Numbered from the stretch's first letter, positions 33,201 through 44,755 are shown. The stretch: DNA of 64,000 nt from Bagarius yarrelli (GCA_005784505.1 VCAZ01000174.1:197501-261500), one strand, 5' to 3'. The notes: generated by a model from the letters alone, not told the origin. Program-made: numbers and translations.

Positions 33201-36200
33201 CCTAGTTTTTAAAGGTTCATGAAAATATGCAAATTAGCAAGGTTCCAAAGTGCATTTCCTCACATAACTTATAGTGGGGACATGACAGCAGCAAGTCTAT
33301 GCTGTTAAAGTATAAGGTTGATATAGCAACTGTAACATATAGAAAGCTCACCAAGTTAAAAACTTTAAACTAAAGTTACATTGGCACTGTTTGTTCATCT
33401 GCATATCATTTGCATATATTACTATACTGAAGGAATACATATGAGCTCAGCCAGTGATGTCATATAACATAATGTACTGCTTTCAACCAATTGCATCCAA
33501 TATTCAAATGATTAGATGATATTGATGCACTACCTGGAAACACTTGTCATCCAAGCCTGCATGCTAAGATGGATATCTTGCTAATCTGGTTACATTCACG
33601 GCATTTGGCAGACACTCTTATCCAGAGCGACTTACATTTATCTCTTTTTATGCAACTGAGCAATTGGGGGTTCAGGGACTTTCTCAGGGGCCCAGCGGCG
33701 GTGGCTTGGTGGTGCTGGGAATCAAACCCTGGTCTTCCAGGTATTAAGGTATTAACACCTTAACCACTGTGATTAATGAAAGCTACTTAACTGGTTGGTT
33801 AGCTAAATTACTTGAGTGATAGCAGGGGGTACATATTTGAATACGCATAACTCCGACCCTGTAATAGGGTAAATTTGTTGTTTCTATATATAGATTGAGT
33901 AAGATACACGATTGAACTTTGAGCACTATGTGTATGTGAAGCGCTAATAAACGACCCAAAGGTCAAAATGACTTCATTTTGTTTTTGCGCAAGTTCCTAG
34001 CCTCACAGATGAACTCAACAACAGTGCACAGCGGCATGCGTACGCCGGCATGCGCCCTCATGGGCGTTTTTTTTGTTCGCCCTCGTCTTCCAGCACAGGG
34101 ACATTTTTGTTTCTGACTTCAGAAAAATGCCCCCCTCCCCCCGCCTCTGTGCAGAGTTAAAAACGTGAAGCGCTAATTTCCCGCTTGACCTCAGTGAGAG
34201 GAACTACCTTGTGCTGGTGAACCCTGAGTTGGTGCACATTATGTCGCTTTTTTTTTTTTCTTTTCGATGGGAACTAAAGCCGTCTGTCAACAATCCGTCT
34301 GTGGTTTAAAAAAAGAACATCAGGAAGAAGAATGACTTTCATCAGGTGGGCATTCGGTCTTAGCGTAAATGTTACACCGTTGTTTCCAGGTGCGACACCG
34401 CAAACGCAACCCGCTACGCCAGATTCTATATACATAAAAAAAAACCCAAAAACTCTGTAGTGTTTTTTTTATAGTGAAGCTCAGGTGTCTTAAGCACTAA
34501 CTAAGGCATGTTGTGATGCGTACAGGGATGAGGACCTCCTCCGGTCCTGGCAGCTTGCCACCAGACTCAGACGCAGCTATTTCTGGCTCGTACGCACTTG
34601 CACAAATCCGGCCTGATTTCTCGACACTCTTCCATAATGCATTTTACCCCCTGCATGAGCAGGTCTTGATGAGAAAGGGCTAAAACACTACAGGATCTTG
34701 GGAACCTTCTGCTCCTCTGCATCGTTTCAGGCGCAAACCGTTAGAGTTTCATTTTTAGCACTTAGCGGCCTAATCCAGAATGAAAAACATTTATCCTACA
34801 GTTGAGGGTTAAGGGACTTGCTTAGGGGCCCAGCAGTGGCAGTTTGGTGGTGCTGTGAATTAAACCAATGATCTTCCAGTCAGCAATATTAACATGGGCC
34901 TTACAGTGCGATAAATTGCAATACTACTAAAACATTTTAAAATAAATAGGCAATTTTTTTTCCGCCATGTTTGCCTCCGATTCAGTGGCCATATGTGTCA
35001 GTGACTGAGGGGTTTAATGAAATATTAAAATAAATGAGTTTAAACCTGATTAAAAATGTGTTGATACTAGAGGTGTGGGTGACTAAATCTTTTATGTAAA
35101 GCCACGTCTTAATTTACAGATAATTTGTGTACCTCCAAATTATAAGTCAGAATTAATCAAGAATAGAATATACTATAGAAATAGAAAGGAAATGAATCCT
35201 GACTTACCTTTAGGATGCTTTAGCTGCCCAAATAGAGTTTAAATAAAATTAGCCTGGGTAGCGTTCTTGGAGGTATACAAATGATCTGTAAGTTAAGATG
35301 TGGGTTTACATAAAAGATTTACTTTTTTATTCTACTTGTATTCCATTGCAATTTTTTTTAAATTTATATATTATTATTTTGGGGTTTTTATTAGTGTTTA
35401 GCACTGTTGCCTTAGCACCAGTAAGAAGGTTGCAGGTTCGTATCCCCTGCAGGGGTCTTTCTGTGTGGAGTGTGTATGTTCTCCCTGTGTGTTTACTCGG
35501 GGTTCTCCGGTTTCCTCCAACAGTCCTAAAACATTTTAAATTGCCCGTGTGTGTGTGGTTGTTTGTATGTGGTCCTTTGATGGACTGGTAATCTGTCCAG
35601 GGTGACCCCTGTCTTTCACCCATTGACAGCTGGAAAAAACTCCAGCAGATCCCTGTGACCCTAATTAGGACAATGGATGGATGGATGAATGTTTTATTCT
35701 TTCTGCAGAATTTATTCTTCTGTTCAAATTTTTTTTTTTTCCTATTCTGTTATTGGCATATTTTATTTCGTTATTGTATTAATAATGTTTAACTATTTTG
35801 GCTACTCATTATTATCATGTCCTATTCCTTTTTGTTTTTAATAAATGTCCTTCTCTCATTCGGTTGTATTCTATTCGTTATTGTTCTTTTGTTTAACTCT
35901 TATTTTGTATTAGTTTCAGTTTTATTTCGGCCTGTTTCTGTTCTGTTTCTGTTCCATCACATTCTGTTCGGTTTTATTTTCATCCTTCTGTCCTATTTTA
36001 GATATGTGGATTTGTCATTTAATAAAAGCAAAATTAAAAAAAAAAACTTAACGAATTACTTAATCGTTAGTTAATAAGGCTCTCAGAATCAGAACTTTAA
36101 CATTGAATATCTGTTGGCAGAGAAAACCTCTCGCCTGTAAAAACATCAGAGACAGCAGTGATGATCTATGTTCTCATTTGTGAGAGGCTTTGAGGGTTGG

Positions 36201-39200
36201 TAAGAGTTTGGGTTAATGGGAGTTTAGGATGGGGAGAGTTTGGGGTGGTAAGGGTTCAGGTTACTGAGTTTAGGATGGTGGGTTTTAAGATTGTAAGGGT
36301 TCAGGATGGTGAGCGTTGAAAAAAAGAGTTTAAGGTGGTGGGGATTGAGGTGGTTAGGGTTCAAGATAAGTGAATGGTGATGAGAGTTGAGAGTAGTGAC
36401 AGTTTGGGGTGGTGGTGGTAGGTGTTCAGAGTGGTGAAAGTTGAAGGTGGCGGTGGTTGAGGTGGCTAGGGTTTAGGATAAGTGGAGGTTTGGGGTGATA
36501 AGGGTTTAGAGTAGCGTGAGTTTGGGGTGGTGGTAAGGCTTTAGAATGGTGAGAGTTTATGGTAGTGGGGGTTTAAGGTGGTAGGGATTCAGGATGGTGA
36601 GATGTTTTTATAAAGCATGAAGTGTAGCTAGGTTAACACGGCGCCAGGTCTACTAGGCAAGGTTGTCTAATAACTAGAAAATTTGTCATTTCCAAAATGG
36701 TTGCCACCATCACAGATCTGTGTTATAATGTAACATTAATGAGGCTGGTGCAGCTGGCAAATTACTAGTTTTAGAGGTTTTAAGAATATTCTACCAACCC
36801 CATGCCATATATCTGTATGATCCCCCTTCAATGACTAAACTCTTATTAGCTTAAAAGATTAAAGTTTCTTAAGAAACTAGATAGACTCGGTGTTGGGACT
36901 TGTACACCACATTCAGGATGATTTGAGGCTTCCTGTAAAAAGGGCGTTACCTTCGCTTTAACAATTCAGTGGATTAGGCGAATCACGTTTATATATTGGA
37001 TAATTCTTTATTATTATGAGTATCACCATGGGGAAGTGTGATCTTAAACAAAAATATGTATGGAATGGTATTCGCTGTAATATTCCATCTTGACCCTTAC
37101 AGCTAATGACTCGCCCACATGCAATAGGTGAAACGATCAACAAATGCAACACAAGCTGAGACAAATTCCTAAAGCTGAAGTAAAATTCGCCTGTTACCAC
37201 TTGTGAGCTGTGGAACCGTAAACCCTGAGCTCCTAAACTTCCGCCCACATACCTAAACACAAACAAGAAGGGAAACCATAATTAAATGGTTTGAACTGAG
37301 GAATTATTTAGAGAGGCAACCATCTTGTTGGTATCATTCAGGACTGCAAACAAACCTGAACTAAACCAGGGTGAGAATGGTAATGTTTTACAACCATGCT
37401 TCCCCAAGGCTTTTGGTTTGTGGCAGCCATTTTGGGCAACCAAGCTGGTGGGGCTGTTTGGATTTGCAGTCTAAATTCTCTGCATCTGTCAAGGCTGAAA
37501 GCAAAGTGGTCTTGCATTGCAGTCTACTTTCAAGGATAGTTAGATATATTTATACCAAAAGAATCATGTGTCCTTTGGGAGTTTTACCATAGTATTCTGA
37601 CAGGCTAAATTAGATTAGCACTTCCTTGTTGCTCGGAATTTATCTGATTCCGTGTTTGTGTTTGTTTTCAGACTTGGTTAGTGTTGGCCAGCGTCCTGTG
37701 GGTTCGAGTCTGGAGAGTTTGTGGGACTCGGGTGCAAGCAGTGCCGGCTCCATCAGCGGCCTTCTGCGGGACCTGAGTTTGAGTGAAGCGCCTTCACCCA
37801 GCAAGCGCCAGTGCCGCTCGCGGTCCTGCTCCGACGAGGTGAGCTGGCGTTCTCCGTGGCGTCCGCAGGCCTCGCGCCTTTGGACAGCTGTGGAAAAGCG
37901 ACGCTGCCACAGCGGAGGAGCCATTTTGCCCTCATCTTCGTCAACTTCCATCTTCTCCAGTATGCAGCGAAGCTCTAGTTTTAGCTTTCCCACCCGCTCC
38001 AACCTGCCAGAGACACCGTTTCCTCAATCCTTCACTTCCGTGAAATTCGATCCGCCACGTCCACTCTGCTACTCTCACGAGAGGATTTGTCTAGCTGAGA
38101 TTGAAGCGGCCCCAGAGGGTGGTTCTCTGGATACCGGCGCTGCGGCAGGCGGACTTGCGCGGAGCCAGTCGCAGCCTTGCGTACTAAATGATCAGAAGGT
38201 TGGGATGAAGCGCCGTCGACCAGATGAACCCCACAAGCAGAGGCCTTCGCTTGATTTGGCTAAGATGACTCAGGTGAGCCAGAAGATACTAGAATGTTAA
38301 ACGTTTTACATCATGTTAATTATACATTTTCTTAACATCAAAATTTGATAAGCAAAACTCAAGTTAAGTAACAAATAAAACACCACCAGATCAGGAATCT
38401 ATTGAAGTACAGAAAATTGGTGGTCTTTATCTAGTTCTCAGTCGTTGCTAACTTAAGCTTAGTTTTATGATTATGTTTTAGTTCTTGAGGCTATTTAAGA
38501 CTATTAGTATACCAAATTCATCCTCTGATCATATCTAACGCTTTAAATTTCCTTAAAATTTAAAAGTCTACAATACCACATTATTTCGATCCATGTTCTA
38601 ATAACATCGTTTGCTAAAACATCAACGGAACAATGATCTTCTGATCAACTCAACAAAAAAAAAGGATCTTTTTTACTGTTATGACTTTGTAGAAATTCAC
38701 AGTTGGTAAGCTCGACGTCTGATAGCAGCAGAAATTAACACTTCGGGTGTGTTACAAAACAGTTAATTTACATATTTATGTGTCTGGCCTGCTTTAGATG
38801 CCGCTAGTATTCAATGCCATTTCTAGGTCATTAAATCAAAGTTAAGAAATGTAATTAAAATTAGATAGATGTTTTATTATAAGGAAATGTATCAGGTCTT
38901 GTTCTGTAAATATGAGGGCGTCTGTTAAAATTCGGGAGACTGTAGCGTAGCTGCACCTCACAAGCTGCGTCATTAGCCTGTATTTACAAAATTACAAGAT
39001 TGATGATCTGCCAGGGTGTTTTCAGTGGGAATTTCAACTTAAGTAGATTACATTAAAAAACAGTGAGGAATGTATGTTAGTGTGCTAGCAAGTAGGGCTG
39101 AAACGATTAGCTGACATTATCGTCACATCGACAATTAAAAAAGTAACGAACCGCTTGTTACATTTGTGTTTTTCAACTGACTTATTTTAGTTAGTTCATT

Positions 39201-41956
39201 TCATGATATTATTTAATGGCCTGCAATAGCGCGAGTTACCCAGTGCGGCGCTGTTGTGCGAGACTGCATACCAAATGCCTAAGCAGGTTAACATAGTAGA
39301 AGATAACGGCACATCCGTTACATAGTTTTTTTGTCATTGTGGAGAAAACTGAGGTCAAATTTCATTCTCAAAAAATGCAAATGATTTAACGAATAAATAA
39401 ATAAATATCATTTTGAGTTAAATAAGTGTAAATTTTGGGTTTAATTTTAAGTTGAAGTGATTTCCTTGTTTTATTTATCAGTTGCAATATTTGTATGTTT
39501 ACCAACTAAACTAACTAATTGTATAAGCTAAAATTATTGCTAATGATTTGTGTTGGCACTCGCAGATTAATCGACTATTCCAAATATCCGTATGTTCGTA
39601 TGTAAGATTATGTAAGGAGTTTTAAAGCCGAATAATATAAGCTAATAATATCGGATCAGCTAAATTTCCTGTCCGCATCTAAAGTAACGATACGAAATTA
39701 TTTAAAGCCTTTTCGCCAACTGCTCTGTTCGGACTCGGTCTGATTAAAACAGAAACATCTGTCGCATCGAGTTTAGAGCTCACACCCCAACCTGAAAGGA
39801 AGAAGTGAGTAAGAAAGGCAGAAGTGCTCATCGCACGCTTGTGTGAACGCCACATCCTGACCTTTCACATCGCAGAGTCGTGGTTTTTTTTTTTTTTTTC
39901 TTCAATATTTTTCTTTCTTTCTTTCTTTCGATCTTCCCCCTCGTTCTGTAAATGAGTGTGTGTTGGGTTGTGCATCGTGTCTGTGTGAATGTTAACCGTT
40001 GCGTTTACGTGCTGTCCGGGGAGCTCGCTACGTTCCACACCGAGGTGACTTTTCTTTAAGAAAAATTTGTTTTTACAAATGTTTAACTTGCCCTACAGGA
40101 CAATAACTGTAATTACAGCTTTTCAATATTATAGCATAATTTTATAAATAATTTGCATTTTACAAATGTTTTTTTCTTCTTCGTAGTCGTAGATTTCTAG
40201 TTACTTTTTTCCTCCAGGTGCAGTTAAAACAATAGTTTATTAATTGTATAAATATTTTTAATAAAGGAAAAGTGTATAAAAGTCGACTAGATATTAGAAC
40301 TTCATGACTTGTAGCAGAATTATGCCGTTTTCACACTGCACAATTTTCATTCATTGCATTACCGTTGTTTTTGTAAAAGATAAAAAATATAATGTAAAAT
40401 AGAGTTGCGTTCACATGCACAACAGCTCGGCGAGCGGAGGTTTCACACTGCATGACTTTACAACCCGAAGAACCTCCGAGAACTCTTTCTGCGCCGCTAA
40501 CTACCTTTCACAGCCAAATGCAAGCGAGAAAAATGCTCGCTGGTCTTTAACTCCTCCCTGAACTTCCTGCTCCCTGTATCCCGCTCTCTCATTGGCTGTA
40601 ACTTTTCAGGCTGAACACCTTTCACACAGCAGGATATTAAATCGCTGACCGGTCCGGATATTTAACCCTACGAATATTTGGTTTGTTCAGCGATTCTTTG
40701 TTTATTTACAGTACGTGATTGTCACTCATGTGAACGAGCAGCGATTCGTCTCCCATTTCTTGCTTTTGATGACAATTTTGCGAAACCTGTTGGTGACCGA
40801 GAATCGGGGCTGAAATTGAGCAGTGTGAACACAGTGTTAGTAAAGTGAGAATTAGTGTGTAATGATAGAAGATTCCGCTGCCTCTGGATTTCAGGATGTA
40901 TCCGATCCACTCACTGGATCAATATCTCATTCTGAATTTCTCAGGAATATCAGATTCTCTCTCTCACACACACAAACACACACACACACACACTTATTAG
41001 AAATAATTCATTGTGGGTGTTTAGTTTGTAGTTAAAACTGAAAGCCCGCCAGTGCTTATATTTCTGATCTGACTTGAAAGAAACCCACTCTGGCAACCCT
41101 GGCCCCGGAACCCACCCACTCTGGCAACCCTGGCCCCGGAACCCACCCACTCTGGCAACCCTGGCCCCGGAACCCACCCACTCTGGCAACCCTGGCCCCG
41201 GAACCCACCCACTCTGGCAACCCTGGCCCCGGAACCCACCCACTCTGGCAACACCACTAGTTTCAGTTTTATTATCTAACATACCCTATAGGGCCAAAAG
41301 TTTGTGGACACTTCACCCACACTGGAACTAAGAGACTAAAACGCTGTTCCATCATGACAATGAACCTGTGCACAAAAACCCTGATTCCTGATTCTGACTC
41401 CACCCCTTTAAACTGAACACCTTTGGGATGAACTGAAACCCTGACCTTTCCTCAACATTAGTGTCTGGAGACTGATGGGAAAAGAGGCGGGGCTGAACTG
41501 TGGCTGTTGTAACTTCCATTATATGTCGTTAATAATTAACTCTTTAATACCTGTAAATTGCTACACTAGTTCATAATACAAAAGGATTCATGAATATTCA
41601 TCAGTATGCAAATTTGGTGGAAGCAAAATGAGTGCGTGTAGTTTAGTTCACTTCAATGATGACAGCTGCCCTGCAATTCCAGCTGTTGCTTTCTGTCTTT
41701 GTCTTTGTTTATACACACAGTGAAAGTGTGTGTGTATGTTTAAGGTGTGTGTGTGTGTGTGTGTGTGAGACACAGTGGTGGAGGTGAAACATGGCCTAAT
41801 TTGCAAACCAAATTTCAAAAACTGCAAACAAGAAAAAGCAAAAAAGAAAAAAAAACACAAATTTTCTGCTACTACTATTCTAATCTAATTCCTCTGTTGT
41901 TGTAAGTCAAGAAGAAGTTTGACCACAGCAATCAAGGATATCTCTAATATTCTGAA

Positions 41957-42052
<96 letters not shown>

Positions 42053-43851
42053 TGTGGGTGGTGGTGTTGTGTGTGTGTGTGTGCGCGCGTGTGTAACTCT
42101 GGCCTATGTGTGATGCTGATAAAGGAGGTGTGGCCCAAAGCTGTCTATGTAAAAATAGCGTTAGCAAGAAAACTCTGTAGCTGAGAAATCATCATCCAAT
42201 CGAGCGCGCCGAAGATCATATCATTTTTTCTAAATTAAAGAAATGTGTGTGTTGTTTTTTTTTCCCAGCACAGTCCCTTTAAAGCGTTGTCCTTAATAAA
42301 GCTGCGTTGTGTCGAACCCCAGAAAAGCGCTCTCAGGTGGAACCTGTAGAGCCGAGCGCTAAAAGCGTGGAACCTGTAGAGCCGAGCGCTAAAAGCGTGG
42401 AACCTGTAGAGCCGAGCGCTAAAAGCGTGGAACCTGTAGAGCCGAGCGCTAAAAGCGTGGAACCCGTAGCCGGCGTAGCCTAGAGCCGAGCGAGCAGGCT
42501 TTTCCTGTCAATCCTGTGTGCTGTAAAACTGATGAAAATGTTCTCACTAAGATGACCTTTCAAAACTCCTTTATTTATTTTGACCTTTTAAGAGAATAGT
42601 TTTTTCTAGTAGGGCTACTATTATTTTAATAGTCGATTAATCAGCGTTTATTATTGAGTTATATTGTTAATGTAGGCCGATGACATCATCATCAACATCG
42701 ACAATAAAAAAATCTGATTAGTCTTCTCATCTCATGATCTAATAAAAAAACCTGCAATACACAGTTTGACCAGTGTGGCGCTGTGGTGCAGGACCGTAAT
42801 TCAAAACTCGATAGAAGAAAAGTGCGGAACTTATAAGAACACATTGGAGTGTAAATAAAGTCGAATCTCAAACCAACTCGAGTGTGAGGAAGTTTCACAA
42901 AGCTACAAACAAAATAGTGTAAAAGCTTAAAACAAATAATATAAAAGTAAAATTTGTTAGTAGTTTTGTGAAACTCGCTGACACTCGACCGATTCAGCTT
43001 TTTTCTTTTACACTTTAACAGTCTTGTAAGTACCATGTTTTCTGCATTATCACTAATGTCTTGCACTACAGCGCCACACTGGTGAAACCATGCAATTGCA
43101 GGCTTTTGCATTATGACATGAGCTCAAATTTACTCGTCAGTGACAGAAATGTTTGTGGTCGATTTTTTTTGTCGTTGATAAAGTTTCGATTAATCGTTTC
43201 AGCGCTGATCTTTATGTTAAACCAGTCGCTTGGTGTCATAATTCAAGATTCCAAATTCGATAAATATGCAGATTGAAAACGCACCCCAACCCTAATCCTA
43301 AACCTGATTGGCTGTTATTTTCTTTGTCATCCATACTTTTTTTTTTTTTTAGTTCCTGCAGTATTTGGACAATTTTTAAAAAGAATTTGTCTGTAAATTT
43401 GAGTTTTATGACCGATTTAGGTACTTTTTTTTTAGTGTTTTTAAGCTCCCAACCCCCCCCCCCCCCCCCCCCCCCCCCCTTATTTAGAAATGGTTTGTTC
43501 CAGTTCAGTGTAAAATATAGTAATCTGATCACATTGATGCGAGATATTAAGTTGATTTTTATATATTTTCTTCAACAGAAACAGAACTTTCAAAGCCTCA
43601 GTTGCCCGCGCGTTAACACCGACGACTGCTGTCAGTTAAGGCAAACCCCGCCCTCTTTCGCCAGCCCCGTCAGCCAGAGCGAGAAAGTTCATCCTTTCAG
43701 CCCTAAAGACTACGACTCGTCAGTCATCGACGAATCAGACGCCGATTGGACCAGCGGAAAGGAGCGAGAGCCTCCGTGGGCGGAGCTATGCGGGTTGAAG
43801 AGGGACGTGTTGGGCGGAGAACTCGATATTGAGCAGATCGAAAGAAATTAA
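30212..43851 (+). CDS. fam53b: fam53b (simplet): FAM53 family nuclear regulator
   Basis: Joined from 30212-30289, 32855-32909, 37672-38273 and 43579-43851; 335 residues (human FAM53B has about 422). FAM53B hallmarks in order: MSQGTALFSCGIM (residues 32-44), SPSKRQCRSRSCSDE (86-100, a basic/phosphoserine block), WRPQASRLWTAVEKRRCHSGG (107-127), MQRSSSFSFPTRSN, RSQSQPCVLNDQKVGMKRRRP (basic cluster KRRR at 224-227, a likely nuclear signal), RPSLDLAKMTQ, and the C-terminal ELDIEQIERN. These match FAM53B better than FAM53A or FAM53C. In fish and human work the protein (simplet in fish) acts in nuclear entry of beta-catenin and in cell proliferation. It has no enzyme domain and is largely disordered. 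Intron phases are 0, 1 and 0. Confidence 0.93.
30290..32854 (+). other. fam53b: fam53b intron 1
   Basis: Donor gtaaga at 30290 and acceptor tttccacag ending at 32854. It contains the hAT-like MITE at 31472-31998. The rest is unique-looking, with no coding exon recognised. Confidence 0.8.
31472..31998. mobile_element. hAT-like MITE (tagggctgcacgatat ends)
   Basis: The left end tagggctgcacgatattg and the right end, read in reverse as tagggctgcccaatatat, form imperfect TIRs. The flanks gatgagtg (31464-31471) and gttgaatg (31999-32006) agree at 6 of 8 positions, consistent with an aged 8-bp target duplication. A second member of the family lies at about 47771-48312. Confidence 0.75.
32855..32909 (+). 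CDS. fam53b: fam53b coding exon 2
   Basis: A 55-base exon from cacag|CATGAG to ATGG|gtaagt, encoding HEPSTMSQGTALFSCGIM. The MSQG-LFSCGIM core is nearly invariant in FAM53B. It is flanked by strong splice sites and ends in phase 1. Confidence 0.93.
33591..33771 (-). mobile_element. SINE copy, minus orientation, nearly complete
   Basis: Reversed tail catttggcagacactcttat plus ccagagcgacttacattta, then caactgagcaattgggggtt, tttctcaggggcccagcggc, ggtggtgctgggaatcaaac, and the tRNA-like head ending ccttaaccactgtg. Confidence 0.88.
34785..34905 (-). mobile_element. SINE fragment, minus orientation
   Basis: Contains gagggttaagggacttgctt, aggggcccagcagtggcagt, ttggtggtgctgtgaattaa and atgatcttccagtcagcaa. 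The tail is mostly lost. Confidence 0.78.
35399..35692 (+). mobile_element. Teleost SINE-like interspersed repeat, plus orientation
   Basis: Begins gcactgttgccttagca, then ggttgcaggttcgtatcccc, gggtctttctgtgtggagtg, gttctccggtttcctcca, tgatggactggtaatctgtc, cagggtgacccc, ending gatccctgtgaccctaatta and a short GGAT tail. Same family as 13.1 and 57.4 kb. Confidence 0.82.
36185..36605. repeat. G-rich degenerate minisatellite (about 20-bp, tttggggtggtaagggttca)
   Basis: About 18-20 diverged copies of gtttggggtggt(g/a)agggtttaggatggtgag. The + strand is G-rich and nearly free of C. It lies in fam53b intron 2, about 1.1 kb before coding exon 3. Confidence 0.82.
37672..38273 (+). CDS. fam53b: fam53b coding exon 3 (main exon)
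   Basis: A 602-base exon from ttttcag|ACTTGG to ACTCAG|gtgagc, encoding residues 45-245. It carries the SKRQCRSRS, VEKRRCHSGG, MQRSSSFSFP, SQSQPCVLNDQKVGMKRRRP and SLDLAKM blocks. The serine-rich middle is shorter than in mammals. Intron-side frames hit stops immediately on both sides. Confidence 0.95.
39093..39585. mobile_element. hAT-like repeat with tagggctgaaacgatta end (partial)
   Basis: The left end is tagggctgaaacgattagct followed by acatcgacaattaaaaa. The right side has gattaatcgactattcc near 39570, but no clean reversed terminus is visible. It shares subterminal motifs (cgacaat, gcggcgctgttgtgcga) with the element at 42610-43206. Confidence 0.6.
40324..40836. mobile_element. TIR element (ttcacactgc ends)
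   Basis: The left end gccgttttcacactgcacaa and the reverse complement of the right end, cactgtgttcacactgctca, share the core ttcacactgcNcaattt. The interior lacks a transposase frame. About 510 bases; superfamily not assigned. Confidence 0.6.
40968..40994. repeat. CA microsatellite
   Basis: Imperfect ca repeats, partly interrupted by aaacac. Confidence 0.8.
41082..41252. repeat. 31-bp minisatellite (ctctggcaaccctggccccg)
   Basis: Five to six near-identical copies of a 31-base GC-rich unit ending gaacccaccca. High identity between copies suggests recent expansion. Pro/Thr- or Gly/Ser-rich frames across it are artefacts. Confidence 0.95.
41283..41482. mobile_element. Interspersed DNA-transposon-like repeat (copy B)
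   Basis: Begins tatagggccaaaagtttgtg plus gacac, a common terminus in fish. Then catgacaatgaacctgtgca, gactccacccctttaaactg, aacacctttgggatgaactg, ending cctcaacattagtgtctgg. The middle part matches 28.3 and 60.5 kb. Confidence 0.75.
41955..42092. repeat. Compound (GT)n(GA)n(GT)n microsatellite
   Basis: gt repeats (41957-41978), ga repeats (41979-42007), then gt repeats to about 42050 with ggtgtgggtggtggtgt interruptions and more gt to 42092. Confidence 0.97.
42335..42500. repeat. 30-bp minisatellite (gtggaacctgtagagccgag)
   Basis: Four near-perfect copies and a decayed fifth of a 30-base unit ending cgctaaaagc, in fam53b intron 3. Confidence 0.93.
42610..43206. mobile_element. hAT-like element with long subterminal inverted repeats
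   Basis: Starts tagggctactatt...agtcgattaatcagcg and ends tttcgattaatcgtttcagcgct. Inside, accagtgtggcgctgtggtg (about 42770) is mirrored at about 43066-43087 (cagcgccacactggt), so the arms extend over about 150 bases. There is no transposase frame. Confidence 0.7.
43453..43479 (+). repeat. Poly-C tract (C27)
   Basis: An uninterrupted run of 27 cytosines about 100 bases upstream of the fam53b last-exon acceptor. Confidence 0.95.
43579..43851 (+). CDS. fam53b: fam53b coding exon 4 and stop
   Basis: Starts cttcaacag|AAACAG (KQNFQSLSCPRV, matching the mammalian NCQTFSSLSC block), has an acidic stretch SSVIDESDADW, and ends GGELDIEQIERN before taa at 43849-43851. The terminal D-EQIE-N is the FAM53 C-terminal signature. 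Confidence 0.94.
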   Translation, partial: KQNFQSLSCPRVNTDDCCQLRQTPPSFASPVSQSEKVHPFSPKDYDSSVIDESDADWTSGKEREPPWAELCGLKRDVLGGELDIEQIERN

Positions 43852-44410
43852 GACGTTAATTTTTTTTTTTCTAGAGGACATCTTTACATCCTCAGGACCC
43901 TCGGAGCGAGGGATGATTCAGGACTCAGGACAAACAGACACTGCGGGACGTTAGCATGACTCAGGTTGAATCTTGGGGAAAAAAATAGAATGAATGGTGG
44001 GATTTCGTGGTTCTGCTCACACACTGTTGCAGATATTGTAGCTTTTTTTTTCTCTCCACTTTCTTCATTATTTTTCTTTTTTTGTTAAGGGAGGATGAAA
44101 CGATGGCGCGCTCCGCGTCCCTCATGTCCGACCTGTCTGTCCGTGCTAAATGAGGAGCAAACGGGGTCAGAATATAAATCTATATTTTTAAGGATGTACT
44201 CGTAATTTGTTTTGTTTTTTTTTGCTCCGTTAAACCGAAAGTACGCGACGCCACGAAGAAGAAAAAAGTGAAGAAGGATCCAAAAGACGGGTGCTGTAAA
44301 AATAACGGGGACTTAACCATGAATCTGCACTGGCACATATTAGTTTAATTTCTCTTTTTACGAAGTGAAACGTAAAATGTACTTATTTCTATATGAATAA
44401 ATAGTGTTTA
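43852..44410 (+). terminator. fam53b: fam53b 3' UTR with poly(A) signal
   Basis: A perfect AATAAA at 44396-44401 (atatgaataaatag) closes a 3' UTR of about 550 bases that has no repeats. A GT-rich tract begins about 35 bases further on, a favourable downstream element for cleavage. Confidence 0.7.
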
Positions 44411-44435
44411 AAGTTTGTAAACTTGGTTACAGTCC

Positions 44436-44436
<1 letters not shown>

Positions 44437-44494
<58 letters not shown>
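44437..44494. repeat. (GT)n microsatellite just after the fam53b poly(A) site
   Basis: About 28 uninterrupted gt dinucleotides. Confidence 0.97.
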
Positions 44495-44497
<3 letters not shown>

Positions 44498-44675
44498 ATA
44501 CCTTTGATAGTAGAACATAAAGTAAACGGGGGGGTGGTGGTATTTTTAGCGCAATTAGAAGAAAAAAAGTTAAACTTTTGTAAATTTTTCGAATTTTTAT
44601 TAAAAAACCCAATAAATTTCATTTAAACATTGTGAAGAAAAAGAAATCAGGATTTTAGGCAGTTTGGTATTTCTG

Positions 44676-44755
44676 GGACTTGAACTCATGACCTTCTGTT
44701 TAGTGAGTCCAATATTCTGATCAGTATTCCAGCACATTAGCCACAGAGCTACTGC
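44676..44755 (-). mobile_element. tRNA-like SINE head fragment, minus orientation
   Basis: gggacttgaactcatgacct resembles a reversed B box, and agccacagagctactgc a reversed A box. The intervening loop (ttctgatcagtattccagca) and lack of cloverleaf stems argue against a working tRNA gene. Confidence 0.55.

Larger units (their letters stand above)
32910..37671 (+). other. fam53b: fam53b intron 2
   Basis: Phase-1 intron of about 4.8 kb with donor gtaagt and acceptor tttgttttcag. It contains SINEs at 33.6 and 34.8 kb, a larger SINE-like repeat at 35.4 kb, and a G-rich degenerate minisatellite at 36.2-36.6 kb. The rest shows no exon. Confidence 0.8.
38274..43578 (+). other. fam53b: fam53b intron 3
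   Basis: Phase-0 intron of about 5.3 kb, donor gtgagc, acceptor cttcaacag. It holds hAT-like elements (39.1 and 42.6 kb), a TIR element at 40.3 kb, two minisatellites (41.1 and 42.3 kb), a DNA-transposon fragment (41.3 kb), GT/GA tracts and a C27 run. No additional exon was found. Confidence 0.8.
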
